Assembly: GCA_903870995.1 (NCBI GenBank)
Contig: CAIQFD010000052.1
Coordinates: 1 to 44,885 of the forward strand
Source: an uncultured Methylophilaceae bacterium
GTDB taxonomy: Bacteria > Pseudomonadota > Gammaproteobacteria > Burkholderiales > Methylophilaceae
Length of the DNA stretch: 44,885 nucleotides
Direction of reading: 5' to 3'
Numbering within the stretch: position 1 is the first letter of the stretch; the number at the start of each line of letters is the position of its first letter. The position numbers and the translations under genes were made by a program. Of the stretch, positions 7,997 through 17,602 are shown piece by piece. The notes under the pieces are model-generated. The model made no database searches and was not told the DNA's origin. It worked only from the letters and a program-made list of their open reading frames with translations.

Positions 7997-10900
7997 ATGG
8001 CAAAACGTACAGACATTAAAAGTATTTTGATTATTGGCGCTGGCCCGATTGTAATTGGTCAGGCGTGCGAGTTCGATTATTCAGGTGCGCAAGCATGTAA
8101 GGCTCTGCGTGAGGAAGGTTACCGCGTTATCTTGGTAAATTCTAATCCGGCGACCATTATGACTGACCCTGAAATGGCGGATGCAACCTATATTGAGCCA
8201 GTCACATGGCAAGTGGTTGAGAAAATTATCGCTAAAGAACGCCCTGATGCTTTGTTGCCAACGATGGGTGGTCAAACAGCTTTGAACTGTGCTTTGGATC
8301 TTGATAAGCATGGTGTGCTGCAAAAATACAATGTTGAGTTGATTGGTGCGAGCAAGCACGCGATTGATAAAGCGGAAGATAGACAAAAATTCAAAGAAGC
8401 CATGACTAAGATTGGTCTTGGTTCGGCGCGATCTTCAATGGCACATAGCCTTGAAGAAGCCTTGCAAGTGCAAGCTAGCATTGGTTATCCGGCAATCATT
8501 CGTCCATCATTCACGATGGGTGGTAGCGGTGGTGGTATTGCTTATAACCGTGAAGAGTTTGTGACAATTTGTGAGCGTGGTCTTGAAGCTTCGCCAACTA
8601 AAGAGTTGCTGATTGAAGAATCGCTACTTGGTTGGAAAGAGTATGAGATGGAAGTGGTGCGCGACACCAAAGATAACTGCATCATTATCTGCTCAATTGA
8701 AAACTTAGATCCAATGGGTGTACATACTGGCGACTCTATTACTGTGGCGCCAGCACAAACGCTGACAGATAAAGAGTATCAAATTATGCGTAATGCATCG
8801 CTTGCGGTGTTGCGTGAAATTGGTGTGGACACGGGTGGTTCAAACGTACAGTTTGCGATTAATCCAGCAGATGGTCGTATGATTGTCATTGAAATGAACC
8901 CGCGTGTGTCCCGTTCGTCGGCGCTAGCTTCAAAAGCAACAGGCTTCCCAATTGCGAAAGTAGCTGCAAAATTAGCAGTGGGCTTTACGCTTGATGAGCT
9001 TAAGAATGAGATTACTGGCGGTGCAACACCTGCTTCATTTGAGCCTTCTATCGATTATGTAGTGACTAAGATTCCACGCTTCGCGTTTGAAAAATTCCCG
9101 CAAGCTGATTCACGTTTAACGACACAAATGAAATCTGTTGGTGAAGTCATGGCAATTGGCCGTACTTTCCAAGAGTCATTCCAAAAAGCATTGCGCGGTC
9201 TAGAAGTGGGCGTGGATGGTTTGGATGAAAAGACTTTAGACATTGACGAAATCCAAAAAGAACTTGGTGAACCAGGCCCTGAACGTATTTGGTATGTTGG
9301 TGATGCGTTCCGTGCTGGTATGACGGTAGCTCAAGTGCATGACCACTCTAAAATTGACCATTGGTTCTTGGTGCAAATCGAAGACATCATCAAGCGTGAA
9401 ATGGCATTAAAAGGACGTCACTTAGCCGATTTGGATAAAGACGCATTGTTCCAATTAAAACGTCGTGGTTTTTCAGACCGTCGTTTAGCTTATCTATTGG
9501 GTACTGATCAACATGCCGTCCGTGCTTATCGTCAAGCTTTGAATGTGCGCCCAGTGTATAAGCGCGTGGATACTTGTGCCGCAGAGTTTGCGACCAATAC
9601 AGCTTATATGTACTCTACATATGAAGAAGAGTGCGAAGCTAAGCCAAACGATAAAAAGAAAATTATGGTGTTGGGTGGTGGCCCGAACCGTATCGGACAA
9701 GGGATTGAGTTTGACTATTGCTGCGTCCATGCAGCATTCGCGATGCGCGAAGATGGTTATGAAACCATTATGGTGAACTGTAATCCTGAGACCGTTTCAA
9801 CGGATTATGACACTTCTGACCGTCTATACTTTGAGCCACTTACTTTAGAGGATGTGCTTGAGGTTGTGGCAATTGAAAAGCCAGTCGGTGTAATTGTGCA
9901 ATATGGTGGCCAAACCCCACTTAAATTGGCGCGTGATTTAGAAAAAGCGGGTGTGCCGATTATTGGTACATCACCAGATGCAATTGACCGTGCTGAAGAC
10001 CGTGAGCGCTTCCAACAAATGCTGCAGGAGTTAGGTTTGAAACAACCGCCTAACCGCACCGCAAGAACGCCAGATGAAGCGTTGCGCTTAGCGCAAGAGA
10101 TTGGCTATCCATTAGTGGTGCGTCCATCTTATGTATTGGGTGGTCGTGCGATGGAAATCGTACAAGAACAAGCGCAGCTTGAGCGATATATGCGTGAGGC
10201 GGTGAAGGTTTCTAATGAGTCCCCAGTGTTGTTGGATCGCTTCTTGAATGACGCACTTGAGGTTGACGTTGATGCTTTATGCGATGGCGAAGAAGTGATT
10301 ATTGGCGGCATTATGGAGCATGTCGAACAAGCCGGTGTTCACTCTGGTGATTCCGCATGTTCATTGCCACCTTATAGCCTATCTAAGAAATTACAAGACG
10401 AGCTACGTGTGCAAACCGTTCAAATGGCTAAAGCCCTTGGCGTCGTTGGTTTAATGAACGTACAGTTTGCAATTCAAGGTGAAACTGTTTACGTGCTTGA
10501 GGTGAATCCTCGTGCTTCGCGTACTGTGCCATTCGTTTCTAAGGCCTGTGGTTTGCAATTGGCTAAGATTGCTGCACGTTGTATGACGGGCGTTAAGCTA
10601 AAAGACCAGGGTGTCACTAAAGAAATTGTTCCTAGCTACTATTCAGTGAAGGAAGCAGTGTTCCCTTTCATTAAATTCCCAGGCGTAGATACGATTCTTG
10701 GCCCTGAAATGAAGTCAACTGGTGAAGTAATGGGGATAGGCAGCACTTTTGCTGAAGCCTTTGTGAAATCACAATTGGGTTCTGGCGACGTCCTACCTAA
10801 AGGCGGGAAAGCCTTTATCAGTGTGCGCCGTGAAGACCGTGAACGTGTTGTAGAAATTGCTCAAGCCTTGGCTAGCTTAGGTTTTCAATTGCTTGCAACA

Positions 10901-11203
10901 CGCGGTACAGCAGGTGCTTTGGCTGAAGCTGGATTGAATGTTACGCCCGTCAATAAAGTCGCTGAAGGCCGTCCACATATTGTGGATATGATTAAAAATA
11001 ACGAAATTAACTTTATTGTAAACGTGACCGAAGATAAGCGTGCGGTGCATGATTCATACGCAATTCGTCGCAACGCATTACAACAAAAAGTGACTTACTA
11101 TACAACATTGGCTGGCGCTAAAGCTGCTTGTATGGGTATGGGGTATATGCAAGAACTGGAAGTGCAGTCGTTGCAAGAGTTGCACAAAACACTCACTAAG
11201 TAA
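7997..11203 (+). CDS. carB: Carbamoyl-phosphate synthase large subunit
   Basis: Uses ammonia from CarA, bicarbonate and two ATP to make carbamoyl phosphate. The 1068-residue product has the duplicated ATP-grasp architecture. The first synthetase half starts [20 protein letters not shown], and the second starts near 553 ([20 protein letters not shown]). A C-terminal methylglyoxal-synthase-like allosteric domain begins around 930 ([16 protein letters not shown]). In Escherichia coli this domain binds UMP and ornithine. Family-typical length with no disruption. A terminator at 11221-11250 closes the carAB unit before greA. Confidence 0.98.
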   Translation: MAKRTDIKSILIIGAGPIVIGQACEFDYSGAQACKALREEGYRVILVNSNPATIMTDPEMADATYIEPVTWQVVEKIIAKERPDALLPTMGGQTALNCALDLDKHGVLQKYNVELIGASKHAIDKAEDRQKFKEAMTKIGLGSARSSMAHSLEEALQVQASIGYPAIIRPSFTMGGSGGGIAYNREEFVTICERGLEASPTKELLIEESLLGWKEYEMEVVRDTKDNCIIICSIENLDPMGVHTGDSITVAPAQTLTDKEYQIMRNASLAVLREIGVDTGGSNVQFAINPADGRMIVIEMNPRVSRSSALASKATGFPIAKVAAKLAVGFTLDELKNEITGGATPASFEPSIDYVVTKIPRFAFEKFPQADSRLTTQMKSVGEVMAIGRTFQESFQKALRGLEVGVDGLDEKTLDIDEIQKELGEPGPERIWYVGDAFRAGMTVAQVHDHSKIDHWFLVQIEDIIKREMALKGRHLADLDKDALFQLKRRGFSDRRLAYLLGTDQHAVRAYRQALNVRPVYKRVDTCAAEFATNTAYMYSTYEEECEAKPNDKKKIMVLGGGPNRIGQGIEFDYCCVHAAFAMREDGYETIMVNCNPETVSTDYDTSDRLYFEPLTLEDVLEVVAIEKPVGVIVQYGGQTPLKLARDLEKAGVPIIGTSPDAIDRAEDRERFQQMLQELGLKQPPNRTARTPDEALRLAQEIGYPLVVRPSYVLGGRAMEIVQEQAQLERYMREAVKVSNESPVLLDRFLNDALEVDVDALCDGEEVIIGGIMEHVEQAGVHSGDSACSLPPYSLSKKLQDELRVQTVQMAKALGVVGLMNVQFAIQGETVYVLEVNPRASRTVPFVSKACGLQLAKIAARCMTGVKLKDQGVTKEIVPSYYSVKEAVFPFIKFPGVDTILGPEMKSTGEVMGIGSTFAEAFVKSQLGSGDVLPKGGKAFISVRREDRERVVEIAQALASLGFQLLATRGTAGALAEAGLNVTPVNKVAEGRPHIVDMIKNNEINFIVNVTEDKRAVHDSYAIRRNALQQKVTYYTTLAGAKAACMGMGYMQELEVQSLQELHKTLTK

Positions 11204-11220
11204 TAAGATACTCTTTAATT

Positions 11221-11250
11221 AACCACGCCTAACTTTTAGGTGTGGTTTTT
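11221..11250 (+). terminator. Intrinsic terminator after carB
   Basis: A 12-bp stem, AACCACGCCTAA (11221-11232) with TTAGGTGTGGTT (11236-11247, one G-U pair), has a 3-base loop and is followed by T-rich sequence. It separates carAB from greA. Confidence 0.85.
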
Positions 11251-11303
11251 ATTTTATATAGACCGCAATTGCGATAAATCGAACGAGAAACAAGGTACAT
11301 AAT

Positions 11304-11780
11304 ATGAATCAAATTCCAGTCACCGTAAACGGCGCAGAACTCTTAAAGGCTGAACTTCAACGCTTGAGAAGTGTAGATCGTCCTGCCGTTATTGAAGCGA
11401 TTGCTGAAGCGCGTGCGCAAGGTGACTTATCTGAAAATGCTGAATATGAAGCCGCAAAAGAAAAACAAAGCTTTATTGAAGGCCGCATTGCTGAGATTGA
11501 GGCTAAACTTTCGAATGCGATGATTATCGACCCTAAGACTTTAAATGCTGAAGGCCGTTGCGTTTTTGGCGCGACAGTTGAAGTTGAGGACTTGGATGCA
11601 GGTGATACATCCACCTATCAGATCGTTGGTGATGACGAGGCTGACATTAAGTCTGGTAAGATTTCAATTAGCTCACCAATTGCACGTGCGTTGATTGGTA
11701 AGTCTGAAGGCGATGTGGCTGAGGTGGTTGCGCCTAGTGGCATTCGTTCTTATGAAGTGCTGAATGTACAGTACATCTAA
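11304..11780 (+). CDS. greA: Transcription elongation factor GreA
   Basis: Rescues backtracked RNA polymerase by stimulating transcript cleavage through the secondary channel. The 158-residue product has the N-terminal antiparallel coiled coil with the acidic tip segment [20 protein letters not shown]. The C-terminal FKBP-like domain ([33 protein letters not shown]) is complete. Full length. Its place after carAB is the usual one in betaproteobacteria. A DUF4149 membrane protein gene follows after 47 bases. Confidence 0.97.
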   Translation: MNQIPVTVNGAELLKAELQRLRSVDRPAVIEAIAEARAQGDLSENAEYEAAKEKQSFIEGRIAEIEAKLSNAMIIDPKTLNAEGRCVFGATVEVEDLDAGDTSTYQIVGDDEADIKSGKISISSPIARALIGKSEGDVAEVVAPSGIRSYEVLNVQYI

Positions 11781-11827
11781 ATTACTATTTGTTTAATTGC
11801 TATTAGTTAAATTGTCGGGAGTGCGTC

Positions 11828-12280
11828 ATGAACCAATTTGCAGATAAATTAGCGTTAGTTTCAATCACCTTGTGGGTGGGCGCCTTATGGGCAATTGGTT
11901 ATATTGCGGCGCCAACGCTGTTTTATCATCTTCCTGATAGACAATTAGCTGGTGGTCTGGCGGGTGGAATGTTTGCAATAGTTGCTTATATTGGTATGGC
12001 TTGTGGTGCTTACTTATTGCTTAATCGAATGACTAAATTTGGTGGGCAAGTTTTTAAGCAGGGCTTTTTCTGGGCAGTGTTCTTTATGTTTTTGCTAACT
12101 TTGGCTGGTCATTTTGGCATTGCACCCATTATTGCAAAGTTAAAAGCTGACGCCTTACCATCAGATGTGATGCATAGCGTGTTTGCGGACAGGTTTGAGA
12201 CTTGGCATGGTGTGGCAAGTATTGCTTATGCCATTCAGAGCTTATTGGGATTAGTGTTGGTGTTGAAAGCGACTCGCTAA
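11828..12280 (+). CDS. DUF4149-family inner-membrane protein
   Basis: Unknown function. The 150-residue product is mostly hydrophobic. About four membrane helices are visible: near 8-30, 45-65, 78-98 and 128-147. The opening ALVSITLWVGALWAIGYIAAPTLFY is typical of the DUF4149 family, which in betaproteobacteria sits between greA and yhbY as it does here. A Shine-Dalgarno-like GGGAG at 11818-11822 supports the start. Its stop codon lies within overlapping inverted repeats that also cover the end of yhbY. Confidence 0.8.
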   Translation: MNQFADKLALVSITLWVGALWAIGYIAAPTLFYHLPDRQLAGGLAGGMFAIVAYIGMACGAYLLLNRMTKFGGQVFKQGFFWAVFFMFLLTLAGHFGIAPIIAKLKADALPSDVMHSVFADRFETWHGVASIAYAIQSLLGLVLVLKATR

Positions 12281-12311
12281 GTAGGTCGCTTTCAACAAGT
12301 GACTTACTTAG
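12261..12311. promoter_or_regulatory. Two mutually exclusive hairpins at the convergent DUF4149/yhbY 3' ends
   Basis: Hairpin A pairs 12261-12273 with 12285-12297 (13 Watson-Crick pairs). Hairpin B pairs 12277-12291 with 12297-12311 (15 pairs, two of them G-U; 5-base loop). They share bases 12285-12291, so only one can form at a time. Both stop codons fall inside. No T tract follows, so this is not a standard terminator; 3'-end protection or bidirectional termination is possible. Confidence 0.6.
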
Positions 12312-12591
12312 GAATAACGATTTTTGCAGTTTCGGCTTGGCGATAAATCACTAATTGTTTGCCGATGTGGTGTATTTTAGTTGCGCCAGTTTTTCCACAG
12401 ATTTCTTCAAGCATGGCAACGCGAGCTTCTCGATCATCACCAAATACTTTAATTTTGATCAGTTCGTGCGCATTTAGGCTATTTTCAATTTCTTGCAAAA
12501 CGCTTGCTGTCAGACCATTATTACCGATCATAACAACGGGATTTAATTTGTGTGCCAAACCACGAAGGTGGCTAATTTGTTTAGTATTCAC
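12304..12591 (-). CDS. yhbY: CRS1/YhbY-domain ribosome-assembly RNA-binding protein
   Basis: Small RNA-binding protein associated with large ribosomal subunit precursors. The 95 residues form one CRM domain: QISHLRGLAHKLNPVVMIGNNGLT contains the conserved GxxG loop, and KIKVFGDDREAR follows. Full length for the family. It is on minus, divergent from rlmE (63 bases between starts), another 50S maturation factor, and this pairing is common in proteobacteria. The 3' end converges on the DUF4149 gene across the inverted repeats described above. Confidence 0.93.
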   Translation of the reverse strand: MNTKQISHLRGLAHKLNPVVMIGNNGLTASVLQEIENSLNAHELIKIKVFGDDREARVAMLEEICGKTGATKIHHIGKQLVIYRQAETAKIVIPK

Positions 12592-12654
12592 GCAGTATCT
12601 ATCTTGTCTTGTTGATTCAATAAGGACGTCATTTTATCACATGAAGCTTAGGCC

Positions 12655-13275
12655 ATGAAAAGAACCAAAACCAGTAAAGCTTGGATGCAAGAGCATGTGA
12701 ATGACCCTTATGTGAAGCTTGCACAAAAAGATGGCTATCGCGCCCGCGCAGCATACAAGCTGTTAGAAATTGATGATAAAGATAGGCTGATTAAGCCTGG
12801 TATGGTGATCGTTGATTTAGGCTCAACACCTGGCAGTTGGTCGCAAGTGGCGATTCAACGCCTTAAAGGCAATGGCCGTGTGATTGCCCTAGATTTGCTA
12901 CCCATGGTGGGGATTCCTGGGGTTGAGTTTATTCAGGGGGATTTTCGTGAGGATGAAATTCTTGAACAACTAGAAGAAAAACTGGGTGGTCAACAAATAG
13001 ACCTTGTAATTTCGGATATGGCACCCAATATAAGTGGTATTAGCTCAGTTGATCAGCCTAATGCGGTCTACCTAACTGAGTTGGCAGTCGACTTTAGTTT
13101 GAAATGGTTAAAACCAGAAGGTAATTTCTTGGTCAAAGTGTTTATCGGCTCGGGTTTTGAAGAAATAGTGAAGATTATGCGAGATAGCTTTGACAAGGTT
13201 GTCACGCGAAAACCTAAGGCTTCTCGTGATCGCAGTACCGAAGTTTATTTGTTGGGTCTAAAGCGAAAAGGCTAA
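12655..13275 (+). CDS. rlmE: 23S rRNA (uridine-2552-2'-O)-methyltransferase
   Basis: SAM-dependent methylation of U2552 in the A-loop of 23S rRNA, a late step in 50S assembly. The 206-residue product has the RrmJ/FtsJ fold. It shows [15 protein letters not shown] (catalytic Lys), SAM motif [16 protein letters not shown], catalytic Asp in VISDMAPN, Lys in NFLVKVF, and the final Glu in STEVYLLG. All members of the K-D-K-E tetrad are visible. It lies 95 bases upstream of ftsH, the classical rlmE-ftsH pair. Confidence 0.97.
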   Translation: MKRTKTSKAWMQEHVNDPYVKLAQKDGYRARAAYKLLEIDDKDRLIKPGMVIVDLGSTPGSWSQVAIQRLKGNGRVIALDLLPMVGIPGVEFIQGDFREDEILEQLEEKLGGQQIDLVISDMAPNISGISSVDQPNAVYLTELAVDFSLKWLKPEGNFLVKVFIGSGFEEIVKIMRDSFDKVVTRKPKASRDRSTEVYLLGLKRKG

Positions 13276-13370
13276 CCCGTTTTAATCGCTGAAATAGTCC
13301 ACGAATGTGCGGCCTGTTTTAGTGGTAAGATTTTAATTGTGCAAATGCAATCTTTCAAAAGGATGTGATC

Positions 13371-15263
13371 TTGAATAACACCGTCAAACAAATCGCGATA
13401 TGGGTGATTATTGCCATTATCTTGATGTCTGTATTTAACCAATTTGCTAATAAAAATGGTGCAGACAATCAGATCGTTTACTCACAATTCATCAATGAAG
13501 TGAAACAGGGTCATGTAGCAAAAGTGACGATTGAAGGTCGTGTTTTGCATGGTGAAATGAATGATGGTAAAAAATTCAATTCATATGCTCCTTACGATCC
13601 AGGCATGATGGGCGATTTGTTGAAGAACAATATCAGGGTTGAAGCGAAGCCAGAGCAAGAACAATCGTTATTGATGAGCCTCTTGATTAACTGGGGTCCG
13701 ATGCTTTTATTGATCGCTGTTTGGATATTCTTTATGCGTCAAATGCAAGGCGGCGGTAAGGGTGGAGCGTTCTCATTCGGTAAGAGCAAAGCACGTCAGT
13801 TAGACGAAGCGTCTAATCAAACGACCTTTGCTGACGTTGCTGGTTGCGATGAAGCTAAAGAAGAAGTCTCTGAGTTGGTCGAGTTTTTACGCGACCCAGG
13901 TAAATTCCAAAAGCTAGGTGGCCGTATTCCGCGTGGCGTATTGATGGTAGGTCCTCCTGGCACAGGTAAAACCTTGCTTGCTAAAGCGATTGCCGGTGAA
14001 GCAAAAGTGCCATTCTTTACCATTTCTGGTTCTGATTTCGTTGAGATGTTTGTGGGTGTTGGTGCGGCGCGCGTGCGGGATATGTTTGAACAAGCCAAAA
14101 AAGCTGCGCCATGCATTATCTTTATTGATGAGATTGATGCAGTCGGTCGTCATCGTGGTGCAGGCACGGGTGGCGGTAACGACGAGCGCGAGCAAACATT
14201 AAATCAAATGCTTGTTGAGATGGACGGCTTTGAGCCTAACTCAGGCGTGATTGTAATTGCCGCAACTAACCGTGCTGATGTATTGGATAAAGCCTTGCTT
14301 CGTCCTGGTCGTTTTGATCGTCAAGTTATGGTGGGTTTGCCAGATATCCGTGGTCGCGAACAAATTCTTTTAGTACACATGCGTAAAGTGCCAATTGATG
14401 CTGACGTTAAAGCAGATATTATTGCGCGCGGCACTCCAGGGTTTTCTGGCGCTGACTTGGCGAATTTGGTAAATGAAGCAGCCTTGTTTGCTGCGCGTCG
14501 CAATAAGCGGACCGTGGATATGTCTGACTTTGAAGATGCGAAAGATAAAATCTTTATGGGTCCAGAGCGTACATCAATGGTGATGCGTGAAGAGGAGCGT
14601 CGTAATACCGCTTATCACGAGTCAGGACATGCTGTTGTGGCTGAGTTGTTACCTAAGGCCGACCCTGTGCATAAAGTCACCATTATGCCGCGCGGCTGGG
14701 CGCTTGGTTTAACATGGCAGTTGCCAGAGTTTGACCGTATTAGTAACTATCGCGACAAAATGTTAGAAGAAATTTCGATTTTGTTTGGTGGTCGTATTGC
14801 TGAAGAAATTTTCATGCATCAAATGTCAACGGGTGCATCGAATGACTTCGAACGTGCGACTAAGTTAGCACGTGACATGGTCACACGTTACGGTATGTCT
14901 GATGCGCTTGGAACCATGGTTTATGCCGGCAGTGAGCAAGACTCACTCTTTGGCAATATGTCATCTAAAACAGTATCAGAAGCCACTCAACAAAAAGTAG
15001 ATGGTGAAATTCGTCGCATTCTAGATGAGCAATATGCGATTGCTAGACAATTGCTAGAAGCTAATCGAGATAAAGTTGAAGCAATGACCGCGGCTTTGCT
15101 TGAGTGGGAAACGATAGATGCTGATCAGATTGGCGATATCATGGCTGGTTTGCCACCTCGCGCACCTAAGCCTAGCCAATCAAGCAATAAAGCGGCTAAG
15201 GGCGATAATGGCACAACGGGTAGTCAACCAACCGCCGCGCCTCAGCCTGCTGCTAAAAACTAA
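13371..15263 (+). CDS. ftsH: ATP-dependent zinc metalloprotease FtsH
   Basis: Membrane-bound AAA+ protease that degrades unstable cytoplasmic and membrane proteins. I place the start at TTG 13371: the Shine-Dalgarno AAAAGGA (13357-13363) lies 7 bases before it. A GTG at 13365 is only 1 base from that site. The product then has 630 residues and begins [11 protein letters not shown], as in relatives. Two membrane helices (about 8-25 and 98-120) flank the periplasmic domain. Walker A GPPGTGKT is at 194-201, Walker B is [11 protein letters not shown], the arginine-finger region is RPGRFDRQV, and the zinc site HESGH is at 416-420. The tail is Ser/Gln/Ala-rich. It is followed by a 46-base stem-loop and folP. 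Confidence 0.96.
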   Translation: MNNTVKQIAIWVIIAIILMSVFNQFANKNGADNQIVYSQFINEVKQGHVAKVTIEGRVLHGEMNDGKKFNSYAPYDPGMMGDLLKNNIRVEAKPEQEQSLLMSLLINWGPMLLLIAVWIFFMRQMQGGGKGGAFSFGKSKARQLDEASNQTTFADVAGCDEAKEEVSELVEFLRDPGKFQKLGGRIPRGVLMVGPPGTGKTLLAKAIAGEAKVPFFTISGSDFVEMFVGVGAARVRDMFEQAKKAAPCIIFIDEIDAVGRHRGAGTGGGNDEREQTLNQMLVEMDGFEPNSGVIVIAATNRADVLDKALLRPGRFDRQVMVGLPDIRGREQILLVHMRKVPIDADVKADIIARGTPGFSGADLANLVNEAALFAARRNKRTVDMSDFEDAKDKIFMGPERTSMVMREEERRNTAYHESGHAVVAELLPKADPVHKVTIMPRGWALGLTWQLPEFDRISNYRDKMLEEISILFGGRIAEEIFMHQMSTGASNDFERATKLARDMVTRYGMSDALGTMVYAGSEQDSLFGNMSSKTVSEATQQKVDGEIRRILDEQYAIARQLLEANRDKVEAMTAALLEWETIDADQIGDIMAGLPPRAPKPSQSSNKAAKGDNGTTGSQPTAAPQPAAKN

Positions 15264-15280
15264 AAAATCTTAATCATGGA

Positions 15281-15326
15281 AAGCCATGTGGTGTATTGGA
15301 CTCAATGCCAGTACGTCACATGGCTT
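15281..15326 (+). promoter_or_regulatory. Long stem-loop between ftsH and folP
   Basis: Bases 15281-15299 pair continuously with 15308-15326: 19 pairs, three of them G-U, with an 8-base loop. The stem ends 7 bases before the preferred folP ATG (15334), so it would sit at or over the folP ribosome-binding region. No T tract follows. A translation or mRNA-processing role is plausible but unproven. Confidence 0.75.
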
Positions 15327-15333
15327 AATTAAT

Positions 15334-16173
15334 ATGCACTTTTCCTGCGGCAGATTTCAACTAGACCTTTCTACGCCACGTATCATGGGTATTGTGAATG
15401 TCACCCCTGATTCATTTTCTGATGGCGGTAAATTCAACACGACAGACAAAGCCGTCGCACACGCCATGCAGTTGGTCGAGCAAGGCGCTGATATCTTAGA
15501 TATCGGTGGTGAGTCTACACGCCCTGGTGCGACACCAGTGCCGTTAGATGAAGAGCTGAAACGTGTCATTCCAGTAATAAAAGCATTGGCACAAGCAGGC
15601 GTTCCACTTTCAATTGATACTTATAAGCCCGAGGTTATGCGTGCGGCGATTGATGCTGGTGTGGATGTTGTGAATGATGTTTGTGCGTTGCAAGAACTAA
15701 ATGCGCTCGAGATTGTTGCGGTTAGCAAAGTGGGGGTGTGTTTAATGCACATGCAAGGACGACCACAAACAATGCAGGCCGACCCACAATATCAGGATGT
15801 CGTTGCTGAAGTGCGGGACTTTTTGGATGCAAGATTAAAAGCGGCAGAACAAGCTGGCATTGGGCGTGAGCGTATTGTTTTGGATCCTGGCTTTGGATTC
15901 GGTAAGCGCACGGCACACAATCTGACTTTGCTTAATCACTTATCAAGTCTACAATCATTGGGGTTGCCTTTGTTGATTGGGCTTTCGCGTAAGTCAGTTT
16001 TGGGGCAAGTGGTGGGTGCTGCTGCTGGTAGTTCGGCTGTGGATGAACGTATCCATGCAAGCATCGCAGCTTCTGTGATTTCAGTCATGAAGGGCGCTAA
16101 TATTGTGCGTGTGCATGATGTTAAGCCAACAGCAGATGCTTTAAAAATTGTTTCGGCTGTGATGAAAAATTAA
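15334..16173 (+). CDS. folP: Dihydropteroate synthase
   Basis: Condenses p-aminobenzoate with dihydropterin pyrophosphate in folate synthesis; the target of sulfonamides. The TIM-barrel motifs are clear: IMGIVNVTPDSFSDGG, ILDIGGESTRPGA, VPLSIDTYKPEV, VLDPGFGFGK, and the late RVHDV segment. From ATG 15334 the product has 279 residues, the usual family length. The longer frame from 15286 would begin inside the stem-loop and add 16 residues without family similarity, so I reject it. It sits between ftsH and glmM in the conserved ftsH-folP-glmM order and is probably cotranscribed with glmM, 11 bases downstream. Confidence 0.95.
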   Translation: MHFSCGRFQLDLSTPRIMGIVNVTPDSFSDGGKFNTTDKAVAHAMQLVEQGADILDIGGESTRPGATPVPLDEELKRVIPVIKALAQAGVPLSIDTYKPEVMRAAIDAGVDVVNDVCALQELNALEIVAVSKVGVCLMHMQGRPQTMQADPQYQDVVAEVRDFLDARLKAAEQAGIGRERIVLDPGFGFGKRTAHNLTLLNHLSSLQSLGLPLLIGLSRKSVLGQVVGAAAGSSAVDERIHASIAASVISVMKGANIVRVHDVKPTADALKIVSAVMKN

Positions 16174-16184
16174 AAAGATAAAAA

Positions 16185-17543
16185 ATGAGTAAAAAATATT
16201 TCGGTACAGATGGGATTCGTGGTCGTGTTGGCACAAGCCCAATCACGCCAGAGTTCGTGATGCGGTTAGGTTATGCTGCTGGGCGTGTGCTAGCGAATGC
16301 TGACAGTCATTTATCCAAAGATGCACATCCAACCGTATTGATCGGCAAAGACACTCGTATTTCTGGCTATATGCTTGAATCAGCCTTGCAAGCAGGTCTT
16401 TGTGCTGCGGGTGTGAATGTGCGTTTAACTGGCCCAATGCCAACGCCAGCTATCGCCTATTTAACGCGCGCTTTAAGAGCGCAAGCGGGTATTGTGATTT
16501 CAGCCTCACACAATCCCTTTGAAGATAATGGCATTAAGTTTTTCTCAAGTTTAGGCACCAAGCTACCTGATGATGTTGAACATGCGATTGAAGAAGAGCT
16601 AGATAAGCCGATGGAAGTGATGCCATCTGTTGCTTTGGGTCGTGTAAAGCGGATTGATGATGCCGCAGGACGTTATGTTGAGTTTTGCAAAAGTACATTT
16701 CCCAATGACCTAGATTTACGTGGCTTAAAGATAGTCCTCGATTGCGCCAATGGCGCGACTTACCATGTTGCACCACCAGTATTCCATGAGCTTGGTGCAG
16801 AAATTGTTGCCATTGCTAACCAGCCTAACGGTCTGAATATTAATTCGGATTCTGGCACGACACATCCGCAAGCCCTATGTAAGGCGGTTGTAGAACACAA
16901 AGCAGATTTAGGTATTGCCTTTGATGGTGACGGTGACCGCGTCATGATGGTGGATTCAGCAGGCAATCTGCTCGACGGCGACCAACTGCTTTATATCATT
17001 GCACAGCATAGACATCAGCAAGGGATTCTTGGCGGCGGGGTGGTTGGTACGTTGATGACTAACCTCGCTTTGGAACATCATTTCCAAAAATCGAACATTG
17101 CTTTCACGCGGGCAAAAGTGGGTGATCGGCATGTGCGTGAAATGCTTGTTAACAATGATTGGCAACTTGGCGGTGAGAACTCAGGACACATTCTTTGTCT
17201 AGACAAACACACTAGTGGCGATGGCATTATTGCTGCTTTACAAGTATTAGCCGCGCTGAATGCTCAAAACAAAACCTTGCTTGAAGTAGGCAAGACTTTG
17301 GCTTTATACCCACAAGTGCTGATTAACGTCCCAGTGAAACGTCGTATTGATATGGAAACAGATCCTGCGGTTCAAGCGGCAGTCAAAAAAGCAGAGCAAG
17401 CCCTTAATGGCAATGGTCGTATTTTGTTAAGGGCTTCGGGCACTGAACTCAAGTTTCGTGTGATGGTTGAAGGCGTTGATGGCGTTTTGGTTAATCACCT
17501 AGCTAAAGACATTGCCGAAGTGGTAGCGGAACAAGCGAAATAG
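16185..17543 (+). CDS. glmM: Phosphoglucosamine mutase
   Basis: Converts glucosamine-6-phosphate to glucosamine-1-phosphate for UDP-GlcNAc and cell-wall synthesis. The 452-residue product starts with [11 protein letters not shown]. The phosphoserine loop ISASHNP places the catalytic Ser at 108. The metal-binding loop [10 protein letters not shown], the sugar-binding GGENSGHI and the phosphate-binding [12 protein letters not shown] are all present, so all four domains of the phosphohexomutase family are represented. It follows folP closely and is closed by the palindromic terminator at 17564-17589. Confidence 0.97.
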   Translation: MSKKYFGTDGIRGRVGTSPITPEFVMRLGYAAGRVLANADSHLSKDAHPTVLIGKDTRISGYMLESALQAGLCAAGVNVRLTGPMPTPAIAYLTRALRAQAGIVISASHNPFEDNGIKFFSSLGTKLPDDVEHAIEEELDKPMEVMPSVALGRVKRIDDAAGRYVEFCKSTFPNDLDLRGLKIVLDCANGATYHVAPPVFHELGAEIVAIANQPNGLNINSDSGTTHPQALCKAVVEHKADLGIAFDGDGDRVMMVDSAGNLLDGDQLLYIIAQHRHQQGILGGGVVGTLMTNLALEHHFQKSNIAFTRAKVGDRHVREMLVNNDWQLGGENSGHILCLDKHTSGDGIIAALQVLAALNAQNKTLLEVGKTLALYPQVLINVPVKRRIDMETDPAVQAAVKKAEQALNGNGRILLRASGTELKFRVMVEGVDGVLVNHLAKDIAEVVAEQAK

Positions 17544-17563
17544 ATCTTGTTGTGATGACAATT

Positions 17564-17589
17564 AAAAAGGGAGCCTAGGCTCCCTTTTT
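17564..17589. terminator. Bidirectional terminator between glmM and glnS
   Basis: A perfect palindrome of five A, GGGAGCC, TA, GGCTCCC and five T serves the convergent glmM (ends 17543) and glnS (ends 17603). Confidence 0.92.
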
Positions 17590-17602
17590 CGTTTCAAACA
17601 AC

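Noticed and set aside
15286-15333. N-terminal extension of folP
   Set aside because: The start would lie inside the 19-bp stem, and the extra 16 residues lack family similarity; ATG 15334 gives the normal length.
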